NCBI RefSeq assembly: GCF_900128495.1
Contig: NZ_LT635801.1
Span: 124,001 to 188,000, forward strand
DNA: 64,000 nucleotides
Origin: Bacteroides ilei
GTDB taxonomy: Bacteria > Bacteroidota > Bacteroidia > Bacteroidales > Bacteroidaceae
Direction: 5' to 3'
Part shown: positions 32,753 to 41,919 of the stretch, piece after piece
Numbering within the stretch: the first letter of the stretch is position 1
Layout: each line of letters starts with the position of its first letter
The notes under the pieces: generated by a model
Database searches by the model: none
Told to the model about the DNA's origin: nothing
Seen by the model: the letters and a program-made list of their open reading frames with translations, nothing else
Program-made: the position numbers and the translations under genes

Positions 32753-34189
32753 ATGAAATCGAAACATATCTGGTGGATTGCTGTGGTGGGTCTGGTAGCG
32801 ATTGTAGAACTGCAATATATCTGGCTGACCAATACTTATAAGCTTACGCGCGACAGCGTGCAGGCCCAAAGCGACAACCTGTTCAGGGATGCGACCCTGC
32901 TGGAGGTTTTTCATCGTGCCGATCAGTGGAGGCAGCAGCGGGGATTGAAGGATGGAACAATGAGCATGTACTTGAGTTTCAGCATGGAATGGGATAATGA
33001 CTCGATTCCGGGTAAACCCGATACCCCTGATGCGCCGGGAATGTCCGGTGCCGGAGTTGATGAGAGGGAACTGCGCAGCCTGTTGGAATCGAAGACACAG
33101 GGACTTTTCCAGGAGCGGATATATGCCCTGAGCAGGAAAGGCATCAATTTTCATGATCTGGATTCCATCTATACCGTATTGTTGGACTCCGTCGGGATCC
33201 ATGCCGATGTAATGACCTGCATGTTGGATTCGGCCGGAAATGTTGTAAAGAAATCCAAAGGGATAGCCTTGGAGGATTCTCGTCTGATCAGGACATCGGA
33301 AGTTCCGGCAAATACAAGTGAAACACTTTTTCTTCAGGGTGTCATTACCAATCCCTATCAGACAGTATTCAGGCACATGACCTTGCTGTTGCTGGCTACC
33401 GTATTGGTCATGATACTGGTCATAGTCTGTATCGTTTACCAGATCCGTATCATTTTCCGCCAGGACAAGATTGCCAAGATGCGCGAAGATTTCTCTTATG
33501 CCATGATCCATGATATGAAGACACCTCTCAGTTCCATTATTATGGGCACTCAAGTGCTGGAAAGCGGGCGTCTGGACACTCAGCCGGAGAAGAAAGCCCG
33601 TTATTTCCGGATCCTGAAGGAGGAAGGGGAACATCTCCTGGCTTTGGCCAACAAGGTCCTGACGATATCGAAGCTGGAGAACCATCAGTTGAAGCTGGTC
33701 AAGGAATGTTGCGCACTGCGTCCGATTCTGGAGGATCTGGCAGAAAAATACAGAGAGAAGGCAGAGAAGCCGGTCACATATCACTGGCAACTGGAACAGG
33801 AAACGGTCTATGCCGATGAGGAATTTCTGAAAGAGGCGTTGAGCAATCTTATCGACAATGCGCTGAAATATTCGGGTGATGCAGTGGAGATTACTTTTTC
33901 TTCGGCTTCTTTGGCCGACGGGACGGATGTTGTCCGTGTCAGGGATAACGGGTTCGGTATCCCGTTGAAAGACCAGAGCAAGATCTTCGAGAAATACGAG
34001 CGGGCTTCGGCTGCCGGTAGAAGCCGTAAGGGAGGTGCAGCCGGTTTCGGTCTGGGACTGAATTATGTGTTCCGGATTATGGAAGCTCATGGAGGTCAGG
34101 TCAAGGTAGAGAGCATTGAGGGAGAATACAGTGAGTTTTCTGTCTTCTTTCCGAGGCAGGAGGCGGAACCGGGATCTTCTGATATATAG
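32753..34189 (+). CDS. Membrane sensor histidine kinase (RprX-like)
   Basis: This 478-residue kinase has transmembrane helices at about 6-25 and 208-231 enclosing a periplasmic sensor of about 180 residues, so it senses outside the cytoplasm. The HisKA domain carries H253 in MIHDMKTPLSS. The HATPase domain has the N-box LSNLIDNALKYS, DNGFGI and GFGLGLNYV. The layout and the downstream OmpR-type regulator resemble RprX/RprY of Bacteroides, though RprX itself is not proven. It is divergent from a TonB receptor, a likely target. Confidence 0.92.
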   Translation: MKSKHIWWIAVVGLVAIVELQYIWLTNTYKLTRDSVQAQSDNLFRDATLLEVFHRADQWRQQRGLKDGTMSMYLSFSMEWDNDSIPGKPDTPDAPGMSGAGVDERELRSLLESKTQGLFQERIYALSRKGINFHDLDSIYTVLLDSVGIHADVMTCMLDSAGNVVKKSKGIALEDSRLIRTSEVPANTSETLFLQGVITNPYQTVFRHMTLLLLATVLVMILVIVCIVYQIRIIFRQDKIAKMREDFSYAMIHDMKTPLSSIIMGTQVLESGRLDTQPEKKARYFRILKEEGEHLLALANKVLTISKLENHQLKLVKECCALRPILEDLAEKYREKAEKPVTYHWQLEQETVYADEEFLKEALSNLIDNALKYSGDAVEITFSSASLADGTDVVRVRDNGFGIPLKDQSKIFEKYERASAAGRSRKGGAAGFGLGLNYVFRIMEAHGGQVKVESIEGEYSEFSVFFPRQEAEPGSSDI

Positions 34190-34225
34190 AGATGAATCGT
34201 TAAAAATGCATGGGAGATTACACGA

Positions 34226-34948
34226 ATGGCTGCAGATATGATCAGACTGTTGTTGGTGGAAGATGATTCCAACCTCTGTTACATTATTCAGGGAGGACTG
34301 GAAGACATGGTGGGCGGTTATGAGGTGATGACCGCTCCGAACGGTGAGGAAGGTTTGAAACTCTGGAAAGAACAGCATCCCGACGTAATTGTATCCGATA
34401 TTGAAATGCCGGTCATGGACGGGTATGAGATGGTGCGACGTATCCGTGAGACCGATCCCTTCACGCCGATTCTGTTCACTTCCGGACGGGTTTCGCCCAA
34501 GGATGTGGTGAAAGGGTATGAGCTGGGGGTGAACAATTATGTGAAAAAGCCTTTTCTGCCCGAAGAGTTGAACGCCCATATAACCGCTCTCCTGAAGATG
34601 ACGAAGGGAATGCGGGCTTCGGAGGATGAAGCTGTTTTCTCCATAGGCAAGCATTTCCGTTTTGATGCAGAGCGTGCTGTCCTTCATTCGGAAGTGGATG
34701 GAGAGCATCTGCTTACCGTCCGTGAGGCACAGCTGCTGCGGTTGCTGTGCGAGCAGAAAGGGAAGATTGTAAAAAGAGACGTGATCCTGTCCCGCTTCTG
34801 GAATACGGAAGACGATTATTTTGCTTCCCGCAGTCTGGATGTCTTTGTATCACGTCTGCGTAAATTGCTGGCCTCCGACAGCAGTGTGCAGATAAGGACA
34901 GTCAAGGGGGTAGGACTGGTGCTTGAAGAAGGTATAATAGAATCATGA
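34226..34948 (+). CDS. OmpR-family response regulator (RprY-like)
   Basis: This 240-residue protein has a receiver domain (acidic pair D13-D14, phospho-acceptor D58 in VSDIEMPVMDG, K in VKKPF) and a C-terminal winged-helix DNA-binding domain (about 140-235; LTVREAQLLRLLCEQKG, RSLDVFVSRLRKLL, VRTVKGVGLVLE-like end). It follows the kinase by 36 bp and is its expected partner. ATG 34226 is used with a GGGAGA-like ribosome site; ATG 34238 (MIRLLLVEDD) is the alternative. Confidence 0.93.
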   Translation: MAADMIRLLLVEDDSNLCYIIQGGLEDMVGGYEVMTAPNGEEGLKLWKEQHPDVIVSDIEMPVMDGYEMVRRIRETDPFTPILFTSGRVSPKDVVKGYELGVNNYVKKPFLPEELNAHITALLKMTKGMRASEDEAVFSIGKHFRFDAERAVLHSEVDGEHLLTVREAQLLRLLCEQKGKIVKRDVILSRFWNTEDDYFASRSLDVFVSRLRKLLASDSSVQIRTVKGVGLVLEEGIIES

Positions 34949-34982
34949 ATTGAATAAAATAGAATAACTAAATAAAAAAGGT

Positions 34983-36011
34983 ATGATGCAATATTTTTTA
35001 AGTGACTATATGGAAGGCGCCCATCCGCTGATACTGGAACGCCTGATGCAGACAAACATGGAGAAGACTCCAGGGTATGGAACTGATCATTACTGTGCCG
35101 AGGCCCGTGAAAAAATCCGCAATGCTTGCGGGTGTCCGGAGGCTGAAGTACATTTTCTGGTTGGCGGTACACAGACCAACGCTACGGTCATCACTTCGAT
35201 GCTCCGTCCGTATGAAGGAGTGATAGCAGCTGAAAGCGGTCATATCAACCAGCATGAAGCCGGAGCTGTGGAAGCTGGCGGACACAAGGTACTGGGATTG
35301 CCGCATCACAACGGAAAGCTGTCGGCTACCGATGTGGATAACTATATTACCGAATTTTATGCCGGGCCGAGCTGGGACCATATGGTAGCTCCAGCCATGG
35401 TATATATTTCCCATCCTACCGAATACGGTACGTTGTATACGTTGGATGAGCTGAAGGCTCTGTCGGCTGTATGCCATAAGCATCAGATTCCGTTATTCCT
35501 GGACGGTGCCCGTTTGGGATATGGCCTGGCTGCACATGGAACCGACGTGACCTTGAAGGATGTAGCTGCTTTGTGTGATGTGTTCTATATAGGTGGAACG
35601 AAAGTAGGGGCATTGTTCGGTGAAGCTGTCGTATTTCCTCGTCCGGGACTGGTAAAACAGTTTGATACCATAGTAAAGCAGCGTGGTGTGCTGTTGGCAA
35701 AGGGCCGTCTGTTGGGAATCCAGTTCGATACGTTGTTTACCGACGATCTGTACGTGCGTATTGCCCGCCACGCCATTGATATGGCCGACCGTATCGTATC
35801 GGCTTTGTGCGCGAGGGGATATAAGTTCCTGATCGGGCCGGAAACCAACCAGTTGTTTGTCATTATGGACAACAAGCGCCTGGAAGAGCTTTCAAAGACC
35901 ATAGGAGTGGAAGTATGGGAGAAGGTAGATGAAGATCATACCGCAGTACGTATCGCTACCAGTTGGGCTACCCGTGAGGAAGATGTAAAAGTGCTTGTCA
36001 GTCAGCTGTAG
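34983..36011 (+). CDS. Threonine aldolase-family PLP enzyme
   Basis: This 342-residue protein belongs to the beta-eliminating lyase/L-threonine aldolase family, which splits threonine or allo-threonine to glycine and acetaldehyde using pyridoxal phosphate. The PLP lysine is K207 in FYIGGTKVGALFGE, the cofactor-ring residue region is ESGHINQHEAGA, and the phosphate-binding motif is GGTQTNAT. Aspartate in FLDGARLGY contacts the PLP nitrogen. Stereospecificity cannot be read. It starts 34 bp after the response regulator and could be read through from that operon, but a link in function is not evident. Confidence 0.9.
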   Translation: MMQYFLSDYMEGAHPLILERLMQTNMEKTPGYGTDHYCAEAREKIRNACGCPEAEVHFLVGGTQTNATVITSMLRPYEGVIAAESGHINQHEAGAVEAGGHKVLGLPHHNGKLSATDVDNYITEFYAGPSWDHMVAPAMVYISHPTEYGTLYTLDELKALSAVCHKHQIPLFLDGARLGYGLAAHGTDVTLKDVAALCDVFYIGGTKVGALFGEAVVFPRPGLVKQFDTIVKQRGVLLAKGRLLGIQFDTLFTDDLYVRIARHAIDMADRIVSALCARGYKFLIGPETNQLFVIMDNKRLEELSKTIGVEVWEKVDEDHTAVRIATSWATREEDVKVLVSQL

Positions 36012-36022
36012 ATCATCATATT

Positions 36023-36070
36023 CCGGCCGGGGAACCAGGAATTTTGTGAGATTCCGGTTTCCCAGCCGGT
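36023..36070. terminator. Hairpin between convergent genes
   Basis: CCGGC, GGGAACC and GGAAT on the left pair with ATTCC, GGTTTCCC and GCCGG on the right, with single-base bulges. U-tracts are weak on both sides, but the position between convergent genes fits a shared terminator. Confidence 0.6.
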
Positions 36071-36078
36071 TCTGGTCT

Positions 36079-36621
36079 TTATTTTCCTGTATTATCTTTA
36101 TTTTCTTCGTCTTTGAACCAGGAAGCGTACATAAGATAACCGTTGGCTATTTTCTGGTTCAGTTCTTTGCTTTGCTGCGGATCCACTTTCTTGATGAATT
36201 TGGCGGGAACCCCTCCCCAAAGTGTGTGCGGTTCGATAACCGTATGGGAGAGGACCAGTGCTCCGGCAGCTACGATGGCCCCTTCGCCTACCACTGCATA
36301 GTCCAGTAAAGTGGCTCCCATGCCTATCAGGGCGTTGTCTTTCACGCATGCCCCGTGCAAGGTCACGTTATGTCCGATGGATACGTCATTCCCGATTTCA
36401 ACAGTCGATTTTTCATATAATGTGTGAAGCACACTGCCGTCCTGGATATTGACCCGGTCTCCTATACGGATTGAATTTACGTCTCCCCGCAGCACCGTAT
36501 TGAACCAGATGCTGCAGTCGCGTCCCATTTCCACATCTCCAATGATTGTCGCGTTATCGGCCAGATAACAGTTTTCTCCTATTTTCGGAGTAAAGCCTCT
36601 TACAGATTTGATAAGTGCCAT
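36079..36621 (-). CDS. Gamma-carbonic anhydrase-like hexapeptide protein (YrdA family)
   Basis: This 180-residue protein is a left-handed beta-helix built of hexapeptide repeats (for example CYLADNATIIGDVEMGRDCSI). Histidines in GSVLHTL, GHNVTLHG match the zinc ligands of gamma-class carbonic anhydrases. Members of the YrdA/PaaY branch bind metal and may have carbonic anhydrase or thioesterase-accessory roles; activity here is unproven. It lies 11 bp downstream of the aminopeptidase gene and is probably co-transcribed with it. Confidence 0.9.
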   Translation of the reverse strand: MALIKSVRGFTPKIGENCYLADNATIIGDVEMGRDCSIWFNTVLRGDVNSIRIGDRVNIQDGSVLHTLYEKSTVEIGNDVSIGHNVTLHGACVKDNALIGMGATLLDYAVVGEGAIVAAGALVLSHTVIEPHTLWGGVPAKFIKKVDPQQSKELNQKIANGYLMYASWFKDEENKDNTGK

Positions 36622-36632
36622 AGATTTTCGTA

Positions 36633-38420
36633 TTAAAGTTCGGATAAAGGTTTACAGGCCTTTTCAAGCCATAGCTGTTCCTGCGGATCCAACAGGGGAG
36701 ACAGTGTGTCGTATACCTTTTTATGGTAACTGTCGAGCCATTCCGTTTCCTCCGGAGTCATCATTTCCCTGCAGATGGCTTCTTTGTCGATAGGGCAGAG
36801 AGTGAGCGGCTCGAATTTGTAGAAGTCTCCGAATTCGGTTTTCTGGCTTTCGACTATCAGCATGGTATTCTCGGTCCGGATACCGTACCGGCCGGCCTTG
36901 TATATACCGGGTTCATTTGTTACCGTCATTCCCGGCTGGAGCAGGGCAGGCATATGATTCATACGTATCTGGTGGGGACCTTCGTGTACATTAAGGAAAT
37001 GTCCGACTCCATGACCGGTACCATGCCCGTAGTTGATTCCAGCTTTCCACATATACTGACGTGCCAGAACGTCCAGTTGTGTACCGCAGGTTCCTTGTGG
37101 AAATTCGGCCTGCGACAAGGCTATGAAGCCTTTCAATACCAGCGTATAGTCTTTTTTCTGTTCGTCCGTGACCGGTCCGAGGACTATCGTGCGGGTGATG
37201 TCGGTTGTCCCGTCCATGTATTGGGCGCCGCTGTCCAGCAACAGAAGCCCTTCTGGTTTCAGTGTGGAGGCTGTTTCGGGAGTGGCTTCGTAATGTACGA
37301 TTGCACCGTGTTCCTGGTATCCGGCTATCGTATCGAAACTGATTCCCTTGAACAAGTCTTGGGCAGAGCGGAATTCGTACAATTTCCTGTCGATACTCAT
37401 TTCCGTTTCCTTTCCGTTCCTGACCGCTTCTTTCAGCCACATCAGAAAGCGTACCATGGCTATGCCGTCACGTTTCATAGCCTTGTGGTAGCCGGCAATT
37501 TCGACCGGATTCTTGACTGCCTTCAGGTATTTTACAGGAGACGGGGCCATGATTATCTGTGTGGCCGATGAGGCTGCCAGATACAGGGCATAGTTCGTTT
37601 CGTCCGAAAGTTGCAGAACTCCTTCCCGGAAGTGTTTCAGGTCGTTCGCAATATCATGATAATGACGGATACCGACATGGCATGCTTCCAGGTATTGTCC
37701 GATTTCGGGAGTGATCTTTTGAGGAAGGATATAAAGATACGCCTCTTTGTCTGTGACAAGCAGGTAGCTTACGAATACAGGATTGCAATGTACGTCGGAA
37801 CCTCTCAGGTTCAAGGTCCAGGCTATTTCATCCAGTGCGGAGATGAGAATGGCCTGTGCGTGGTTCTTGTGCAGACTGTCACGGATCTGTTCCAGCTTGT
37901 CGTGGCATGAAACGCCAGAATAGGTCTCCGGCAGGATGAACGGAGGGTCCAGCGGTAACGGAGGACGGCCGGTCCATAGTTCGGTGAACGGATCGTCGAC
38001 CGGTTCCAGTTCCAGACCATAGCCGTTCAGGGCATGCTTCAAGGCCTTCGCTTCGGCTGTAGTATTCACCAATCCGTCTATACCTACCTTGCTGCCTGGA
38101 GTCAGGATACTTCCCAGCCATCCGGGCACCGATGGCGTTTCCGGAAGCCGGTCCTTGAACAGGAGCAGTCCTGTTCCTTCCAGCTGGTCGGCAGCTTGCA
38201 GGAAGTAGCGTGAATCGGTCCATACACCGCCTTGATCCAGTGTGATGACAGCAGTTCCGGCAGATCCGGTAAATCCCGAAATCCATTTGCGTGACTCCCA
38301 ATAGGCCGGGACGTATTCGCCCGAATGAGGGTCGGTACTGGGCACTATAAAGGCAGCCAGCCCCTTTTTCTGCATGAAATTCCGCATGGCGGATATTCTT
38401 TCTTTTATCTTTTCTTTCAT
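36633..38420 (-). CDS. M24-family Xaa-Pro aminopeptidase (AmpP-like)
   Basis: This 595-residue cytoplasmic protein cleaves N-terminal residues before proline. Two creatinase-type N-terminal domains (about 1-300) precede the pita-bread catalytic domain, with metal ligands in LLLDSGAQYMDGTTDITRT (Asp, Asp), GHGTGHGVGHFLNVHEGP (His), TNEPGIY (Glu) and RTENTMLI (Glu). This length matches the eukaryote-like/Bacteroidetes long form, not E. coli PepP. I chose ATG 38420 because the longer frame to 38459 overlaps a -7 element at 38457-38464. The gamma-carbonic anhydrase-like gene follows after 11 bp. Confidence 0.92.
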   Translation of the reverse strand: MKEKIKERISAMRNFMQKKGLAAFIVPSTDPHSGEYVPAYWESRKWISGFTGSAGTAVITLDQGGVWTDSRYFLQAADQLEGTGLLLFKDRLPETPSVPGWLGSILTPGSKVGIDGLVNTTAEAKALKHALNGYGLELEPVDDPFTELWTGRPPLPLDPPFILPETYSGVSCHDKLEQIRDSLHKNHAQAILISALDEIAWTLNLRGSDVHCNPVFVSYLLVTDKEAYLYILPQKITPEIGQYLEACHVGIRHYHDIANDLKHFREGVLQLSDETNYALYLAASSATQIIMAPSPVKYLKAVKNPVEIAGYHKAMKRDGIAMVRFLMWLKEAVRNGKETEMSIDRKLYEFRSAQDLFKGISFDTIAGYQEHGAIVHYEATPETASTLKPEGLLLLDSGAQYMDGTTDITRTIVLGPVTDEQKKDYTLVLKGFIALSQAEFPQGTCGTQLDVLARQYMWKAGINYGHGTGHGVGHFLNVHEGPHQIRMNHMPALLQPGMTVTNEPGIYKAGRYGIRTENTMLIVESQKTEFGDFYKFEPLTLCPIDKEAICREMMTPEETEWLDSYHKKVYDTLSPLLDPQEQLWLEKACKPLSEL

Positions 38421-38456
38421 AAGTATAACCTGTTTTCTTTTATCTGTTATAAATAA

Positions 38457-38464
38457 CAAAGGTA
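38457..38464 (-). promoter_or_regulatory. -7 element for the aminopeptidase operon
   Basis: On the minus strand this reads TACCTTTG, matching TAnnTTTG, 36 bp upstream of the start. A CTTG-like -33 element lies about 18 bp further. Confidence 0.6.
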
Positions 38465-38503
38465 GTATTTCTGTGTAATTTTCAAGAAAATATAGTGGAA
38501 AGT

Positions 38504-38534
38504 TTTGTAAATAAAGAAACTATGTGTAATTTTG
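38504..38534 (+). promoter_or_regulatory. Consensus promoter of rpsU
   Basis: TTTG (38504-38507), 19 bp, then TAATTTTG (38527-38534) is a full match to the Bacteroides housekeeping promoter. The leader to the start codon is about 52 nt, A/T-rich, with no Shine-Dalgarno sequence. Confidence 0.82.
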
Positions 38535-38590
38535 CGCCGCTATTCGACTATGCGAAATAATTTAATAACAACATACTTAATTTAAAAAAC

Positions 38591-38782
38591 ATGATTGTAG
38601 TACCAGTAAAAGAAGGCGAAAACATTGAAAAAGCGCTGAAGAAATTCAAAAGAAAATTTGAAAAAACAGGTGTTGTAAAAGAACTGAGAAACAGACAGCA
38701 GTATGACAAACCGTCTGTTTTGAAGAGACTGAAGATGGAACGTGCCATTTACGTTCAAAAAATGCAACAGACAGAAGAATAA
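38591..38782 (+). CDS. rpsU: 30S ribosomal protein bS21
   Basis: This 63-residue basic protein shows the S21 pattern (VPVKEGENIEKALKKFKRKFEK, then ELRNRQQYDKPS). bS21 sits near the 3' end of 16S rRNA and in Bacteroidetes helps hide the anti-Shine-Dalgarno sequence. It has a strong promoter of its own and no visible ribosome-binding sequence. XerC/D and HPF genes follow on the same strand and may be co-transcribed. Confidence 0.96.
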   Translation: MIVVPVKEGENIEKALKKFKRKFEKTGVVKELRNRQQYDKPSVLKRLKMERAIYVQKMQQTEE

Positions 38783-38851
38783 TTAATTCTGCAAAATTAA
38801 TTTGAATTATTGAATTCTTTTTCATAAATTCGTTGCTGAATAACAAAGGCG

Positions 38852-39742
38852 ATGTTTCTTATGTTGAAAGAATCTTTTTTGGAGTACCTCCGTTATGAAA
38901 GGAATTATTCGGAGAAGACGGTTGTCTGCTACGGCATAGATCTGGACAAGTTTGAGGGGTACTTTAAGGGAGTGGACGAGGGTCTGGATTTTACCACGGT
39001 AGATGCGGATGTTATCCGGGGGTGGGTTGTCTCACTGATGGATGCAGGCTATACCGCAACTTCGGTAAATCGGAAGCTTAGTTCGCTCCGGTCGTTTTAT
39101 CGCTATCTGCTGCGGAAAAAGGAAATCGCTTCCGATCCGGTACGGAAAGTACAGGGACCGAAAAAAAAGAAGCCTCTTCCGGTTTTCGTAAAGGAAAAGG
39201 ATATGGATCGTCTGCTGGATGACACCGATTTCGGCAACGGCTTCAAGGCTGTGCGCGACCGTATGATAATAGAAATGTTCTATGCTACGGGGGTGCGTCT
39301 TTCCGAACTGGTAGGCCTGAAGGATTGTGACATTGATTTTTCGGCGGGGCTGATAAAAGTGACGGGAAAGAGAAACAAGCAGCGGCTGATTCCTTTCGGC
39401 AAAGAGCTGGAGGAAGATCTGACTGCCTATCTTTCGGTAAGGAACGAGGCTGTTCCGGGTACATGTGAGGCGTTGTTTGTCAGAAATGACGGCAGAGCCT
39501 TGTCGAACGGGATGGTTTATTTGTTGGTGAAAAGCAATTTGGCAAAAGTTGTAACGCTGAAGAAGAAAAGCCCTCATGTGCTGAGGCATACCTTCGCGAC
39601 TTCGATGCTGAACCATCATGCGGAGCTGGAGTCGGTGAAAGAGTTGCTTGGACATGAAAGCCTGACAACGACTGAAGTCTATACGCATACGACTTTTGAA
39701 GAATCAAAGAAAGTTTATGAACAAGCTCATCCTAGAGCGTAA
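38852..39742 (+). CDS. XerC/XerD-type tyrosine recombinase
   Basis: This 296-residue protein has an N-terminal SAM-like core-binding domain (about 1-95; YLRYERNYSEKTV) and a catalytic domain with the full tyrosine-recombinase set: R in ATGVRLSEL, K in VTGKRNKQR, HVLRHTFAT, LLGHESL and Y in TTEVYTH. Length and lack of extra domains fit a housekeeping Xer protein that resolves chromosome dimers at dif, not an element integrase. The second ATG (38861, MLKESF) aligns better with the family start. It lies between rpsU and hpf, a conserved neighbourhood in Bacteroidales. Confidence 0.92.
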   Translation: MFLMLKESFLEYLRYERNYSEKTVVCYGIDLDKFEGYFKGVDEGLDFTTVDADVIRGWVVSLMDAGYTATSVNRKLSSLRSFYRYLLRKKEIASDPVRKVQGPKKKKPLPVFVKEKDMDRLLDDTDFGNGFKAVRDRMIIEMFYATGVRLSELVGLKDCDIDFSAGLIKVTGKRNKQRLIPFGKELEEDLTAYLSVRNEAVPGTCEALFVRNDGRALSNGMVYLLVKSNLAKVVTLKKKSPHVLRHTFATSMLNHHAELESVKELLGHESLTTTEVYTHTTFEESKKVYEQAHPRA

Positions 39743-39758
39743 AGAAAAGGAGGTATTT

Positions 39759-40058
39759 ATGGAACTGAGAATTCAATCAATTCATTTCGATGCATCTGAA
39801 AAACTGGAAGCTTTCATTCAGAAGAAGGCTGAGAAGCTCGAGAAGTTTTGCGATAATATAAAGAAAGTAGAGGTGTCTTTGAAAGTAGTAAAGCCTGAAA
39901 CGGCGATGAACAAGGAAGCAGGAGTACGCGTACTTGCGCTGAATACAGAGTTTTACGCAGAGAAAATAAGCGATACATTCGAAGAATCGATAGACGTATG
40001 CATGGATGCATTGTCTAAACAGCTGTTGAAATCGAAAGAAAAGCAGCAAGGTAAATGA
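39759..40058 (+). CDS. hpf: Ribosome hibernation-promoting factor (HPF/YfiA family)
   Basis: This 99-residue protein has the beta-alpha-beta-beta-beta-alpha fold pattern of short HPF/RaiA (IQSIHFDASEKLEAFIQKKA, KVEVSLKV, VRVLALNTEFYAEKISDTFEESIDVCMDALSKQL). It binds the 30S decoding region of idle ribosomes. It lacks the C-terminal dimerisation domain of long HPF. ATG 39759 is chosen because AAGGAGG (39748-39754) lies just before it, a rare strong Shine-Dalgarno sequence in this genome. It follows the Xer gene by 16 bp. Confidence 0.93.
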   Translation: MELRIQSIHFDASEKLEAFIQKKAEKLEKFCDNIKKVEVSLKVVKPETAMNKEAGVRVLALNTEFYAEKISDTFEESIDVCMDALSKQLLKSKEKQQGK

Positions 40059-40075
40059 TTTTTTTACAAAAAAGT

Positions 40076-40105
40076 TTTGTGGTTAAAAAAATATAGCTAA
40101 CTTTG
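40076..40105 (+). promoter_or_regulatory. Promoter of the tRNA-tuf operon
   Basis: TTTG (40076-40079), 18 bp, then TAACTTTG (40098-40105) matches the Bacteroides promoter form and lies 50 bp before the first tRNA. Confidence 0.72.
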
Positions 40106-40155
40106 CAGCCGCTAAGCTACTGGAATATCTTGTACGTAGTGACTGCAAAGTTTTT

Positions 40156-40229
40156 GCCTCTTTAGCTCAGTTGGCCAGAGCACGTGATTTGTAATCTCGG
40201 GGTCGTTGGTTCGAATCCGACAAGAGGCT
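40156..40229 (+). tRNA. tRNA-Thr(TGT)
   Basis: Acceptor strands GCCTCTT/AAGAGGC, a D arm, an anticodon loop TTTGTAA with anticodon TGT, and a T arm with TTCGAAT are present. CCA is not encoded. It is the first of four tRNAs upstream of tuf. Confidence 0.95.
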
Positions 40230-40285
40230 CAAGGAAGAAAGCAGAAAAGCGCAGAGTTTTCTCTGTTGTTCTTTGAAAGAAAGTT

Positions 40286-40368
40286 GGGCAAATACCAGAG
40301 TGGCCAAATGGGGCAGACTGTAAATCTGCTGGCTTACGCCTTCGGTGGTTCGAATCCATCTTTGCCCA
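40286..40368 (+). tRNA. tRNA-Tyr(GTA)
   Basis: Acceptor strands GGGCAAA/TTTGCCC, anticodon GTA in loop CTGTAAA, a long variable arm (class II) and a T arm with TTCGAAT define it. Confidence 0.95.
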
Positions 40369-40374
40369 CTTGTT

Positions 40375-40447
40375 GCGGAAGTAGCTCAGTTGATAGAGCA
40401 TTAGCCTTCCAAGCTGAGGGTCGCGGGTTTGAGTCCCGTCTTCCGCT
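40375..40447 (+). tRNA. tRNA-Gly(TCC)
   Basis: Acceptor strands GCGGAAG/CTTCCGC, an anticodon loop CTTCCAA with anticodon TCC, and a T arm CGGG-TTTGAGT-CCCG are seen. Confidence 0.95.
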
Positions 40448-40465
40448 CTTTAATTTCTTCTTTTT

Positions 40466-40537
<72 letters not shown>

Positions 40538-40582
40538 CGCGAATTGTAAGCTGATTATTAATCAAAATAAATAAGTAAAGCT

Positions 40583-41776
40583 ATGGCTAAAGAGAAATTT
40601 GAACGCACCAAACCGCATGTGAACATTGGTACGATTGGTCACGTTGACCACGGTAAGACAACTTTGACTGCTGCTATTACTAAAGTATTGGCAGAAAGAG
40701 GTTTCACTAAAGCTGACGAAATCAAGTCTTTCGATCAGATCGATAACGCTCCGGAAGAAAAGGAACGTGGTATTACCATCAATACTTCTCACGTAGAATA
40801 TGAAACTGCAAATCGTCACTATGCTCACGTTGACTGTCCGGGACACGCCGACTATGTAAAGAACATGGTAACTGGTGCTGCTCAGATGGATGGTGCGATC
40901 ATCGTAGTTGCTGCAACTGATGGTCCGATGCCTCAGACTCGTGAACATATCCTGTTGGCTCGTCAGGTAAACGTACCGCGCTTGGTTGTATTCCTGAACA
41001 AGTGTGATATGGTTGACGATGAAGAAATGTTGGAACTGGTTGAAATGGAAATGCGTGAACTGCTGTCATTCTATGATTTCGACGGTGACAATACTCCTAT
41101 CATCCGTGGTTCTGCACTGGGTGCATTGAACGGTGTGAAAGAATGGGAAGATAAGATTATCGAACTGATGGATGCAGTTGATACTTGGATCCCTCTGCCT
41201 CCGCGTGATGTAGATAAACCTTTCTTGATGCCGGTTGAAGACGTATTCTCAATCACTGGTCGTGGTACTGTAGCAACAGGTCGTATCGAAGCTGGTCGCG
41301 TTAAAGTTGGTGACGAAGTTGAAATCCTGGGTCTTGGTGAAGATAAGAAATCAGTTGTAACTGGTGTTGAAATGTTCCGTAAGATTTTGGATGAAGGTGA
41401 AGCTGGTGATAACGTAGGTTTGTTGCTCCGTGGTATCGACAAGAACGAAATCAAACGTGGTATGATTCTGTGTCACCCGGGTCAGGTTAAGGCTCACTCT
41501 AAATTCAAAGCTGAGGTTTATATCCTGAAGAAAGAAGAAGGTGGTCGTCACACTCCGTTCCACAACAAATATCGTCCTCAGTTCTATCTGCGTACTATGG
41601 ACTGTACAGGTGAAATCACTTTGCCGGAAGGAACAGATATGGTAATGCCGGGTGATAACGTAACTATCACTGTAGAATTGATCTACCCGGTTGCATTGAA
41701 TGTAGGTCTGCGCTTCGCTATCCGTGAAGGTGGTCGTACAGTAGGTGCTGGTCAGATTACTGAACTTCTCGACTAA
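40583..41776 (+). CDS. tuf: Elongation factor Tu
   Basis: This 397-residue GTPase brings aminoacyl-tRNA to the ribosome. G-domain motifs are GHVDHGKTT (G1), DCPGHADY (G3) and NKCDM (G4), followed by the two beta-barrel domains ending in [15 protein letters not shown]. It lies in the Bacteroidetes arrangement between tRNA genes and secE, away from fusA; no second tuf copy occurs after fusA. Codon use is strongly biased, as expected for high expression. Confidence 0.99.
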   Translation: MAKEKFERTKPHVNIGTIGHVDHGKTTLTAAITKVLAERGFTKADEIKSFDQIDNAPEEKERGITINTSHVEYETANRHYAHVDCPGHADYVKNMVTGAAQMDGAIIVVAATDGPMPQTREHILLARQVNVPRLVVFLNKCDMVDDEEMLELVEMEMRELLSFYDFDGDNTPIIRGSALGALNGVKEWEDKIIELMDAVDTWIPLPPRDVDKPFLMPVEDVFSITGRGTVATGRIEAGRVKVGDEVEILGLGEDKKSVVTGVEMFRKILDEGEAGDNVGLLLRGIDKNEIKRGMILCHPGQVKAHSKFKAEVYILKKEEGGRHTPFHNKYRPQFYLRTMDCTGEITLPEGTDMVMPGDNVTITVELIYPVALNVGLRFAIREGGRTVGAGQITELLD

Positions 41777-41798
41777 TACAATCTCTGAATAATATTGG

Positions 41799-41830
41799 AT
41801 AGTTCCCGGAGCCTTTTCGGGAACTATTTT
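41799..41830 (+). terminator. Terminator after tuf
   Basis: ATAGTTCCCG and CGGGAACTAT form the stem with a 9-nt loop, followed by TTTT. It lies just before tRNA-Trp; partial read-through or processing would be needed if secE-nusG share the tuf promoter. Confidence 0.8.
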
Positions 41831-41831
41831 T

Positions 41832-41904
41832 ACGGGAATAGCTCAGTTGGTAGAGCATCGGTCTCCAAAACCGAGTGTCGGGAGTTCGAGTCTCTCTTCC
41901 CGTG
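41832..41904 (+). tRNA. tRNA-Trp(CCA)
   Basis: Acceptor strands ACGGGAA/TTCCCGT, an anticodon loop CTCCAAA with anticodon CCA, and a T arm with TTCGAGT are seen. Only 15 bp separate it from secE. Confidence 0.95.
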
Positions 41905-41919
41905 CAAATTTTGAAGAAT

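Noticed and set aside
32687-34708. 673-codon minus-strand open frame opposite the sensor kinase
   Set aside because: It is antisense to a complete kinase and part of the regulator, with His/Gln-rich low-information sequence and no motif.
38852-39742. Integrase of a mobile element
   Set aside because: Length, motif set and neighbours (rpsU, hpf) fit a housekeeping XerC/D protein, and no att repeats or cargo genes flank it.
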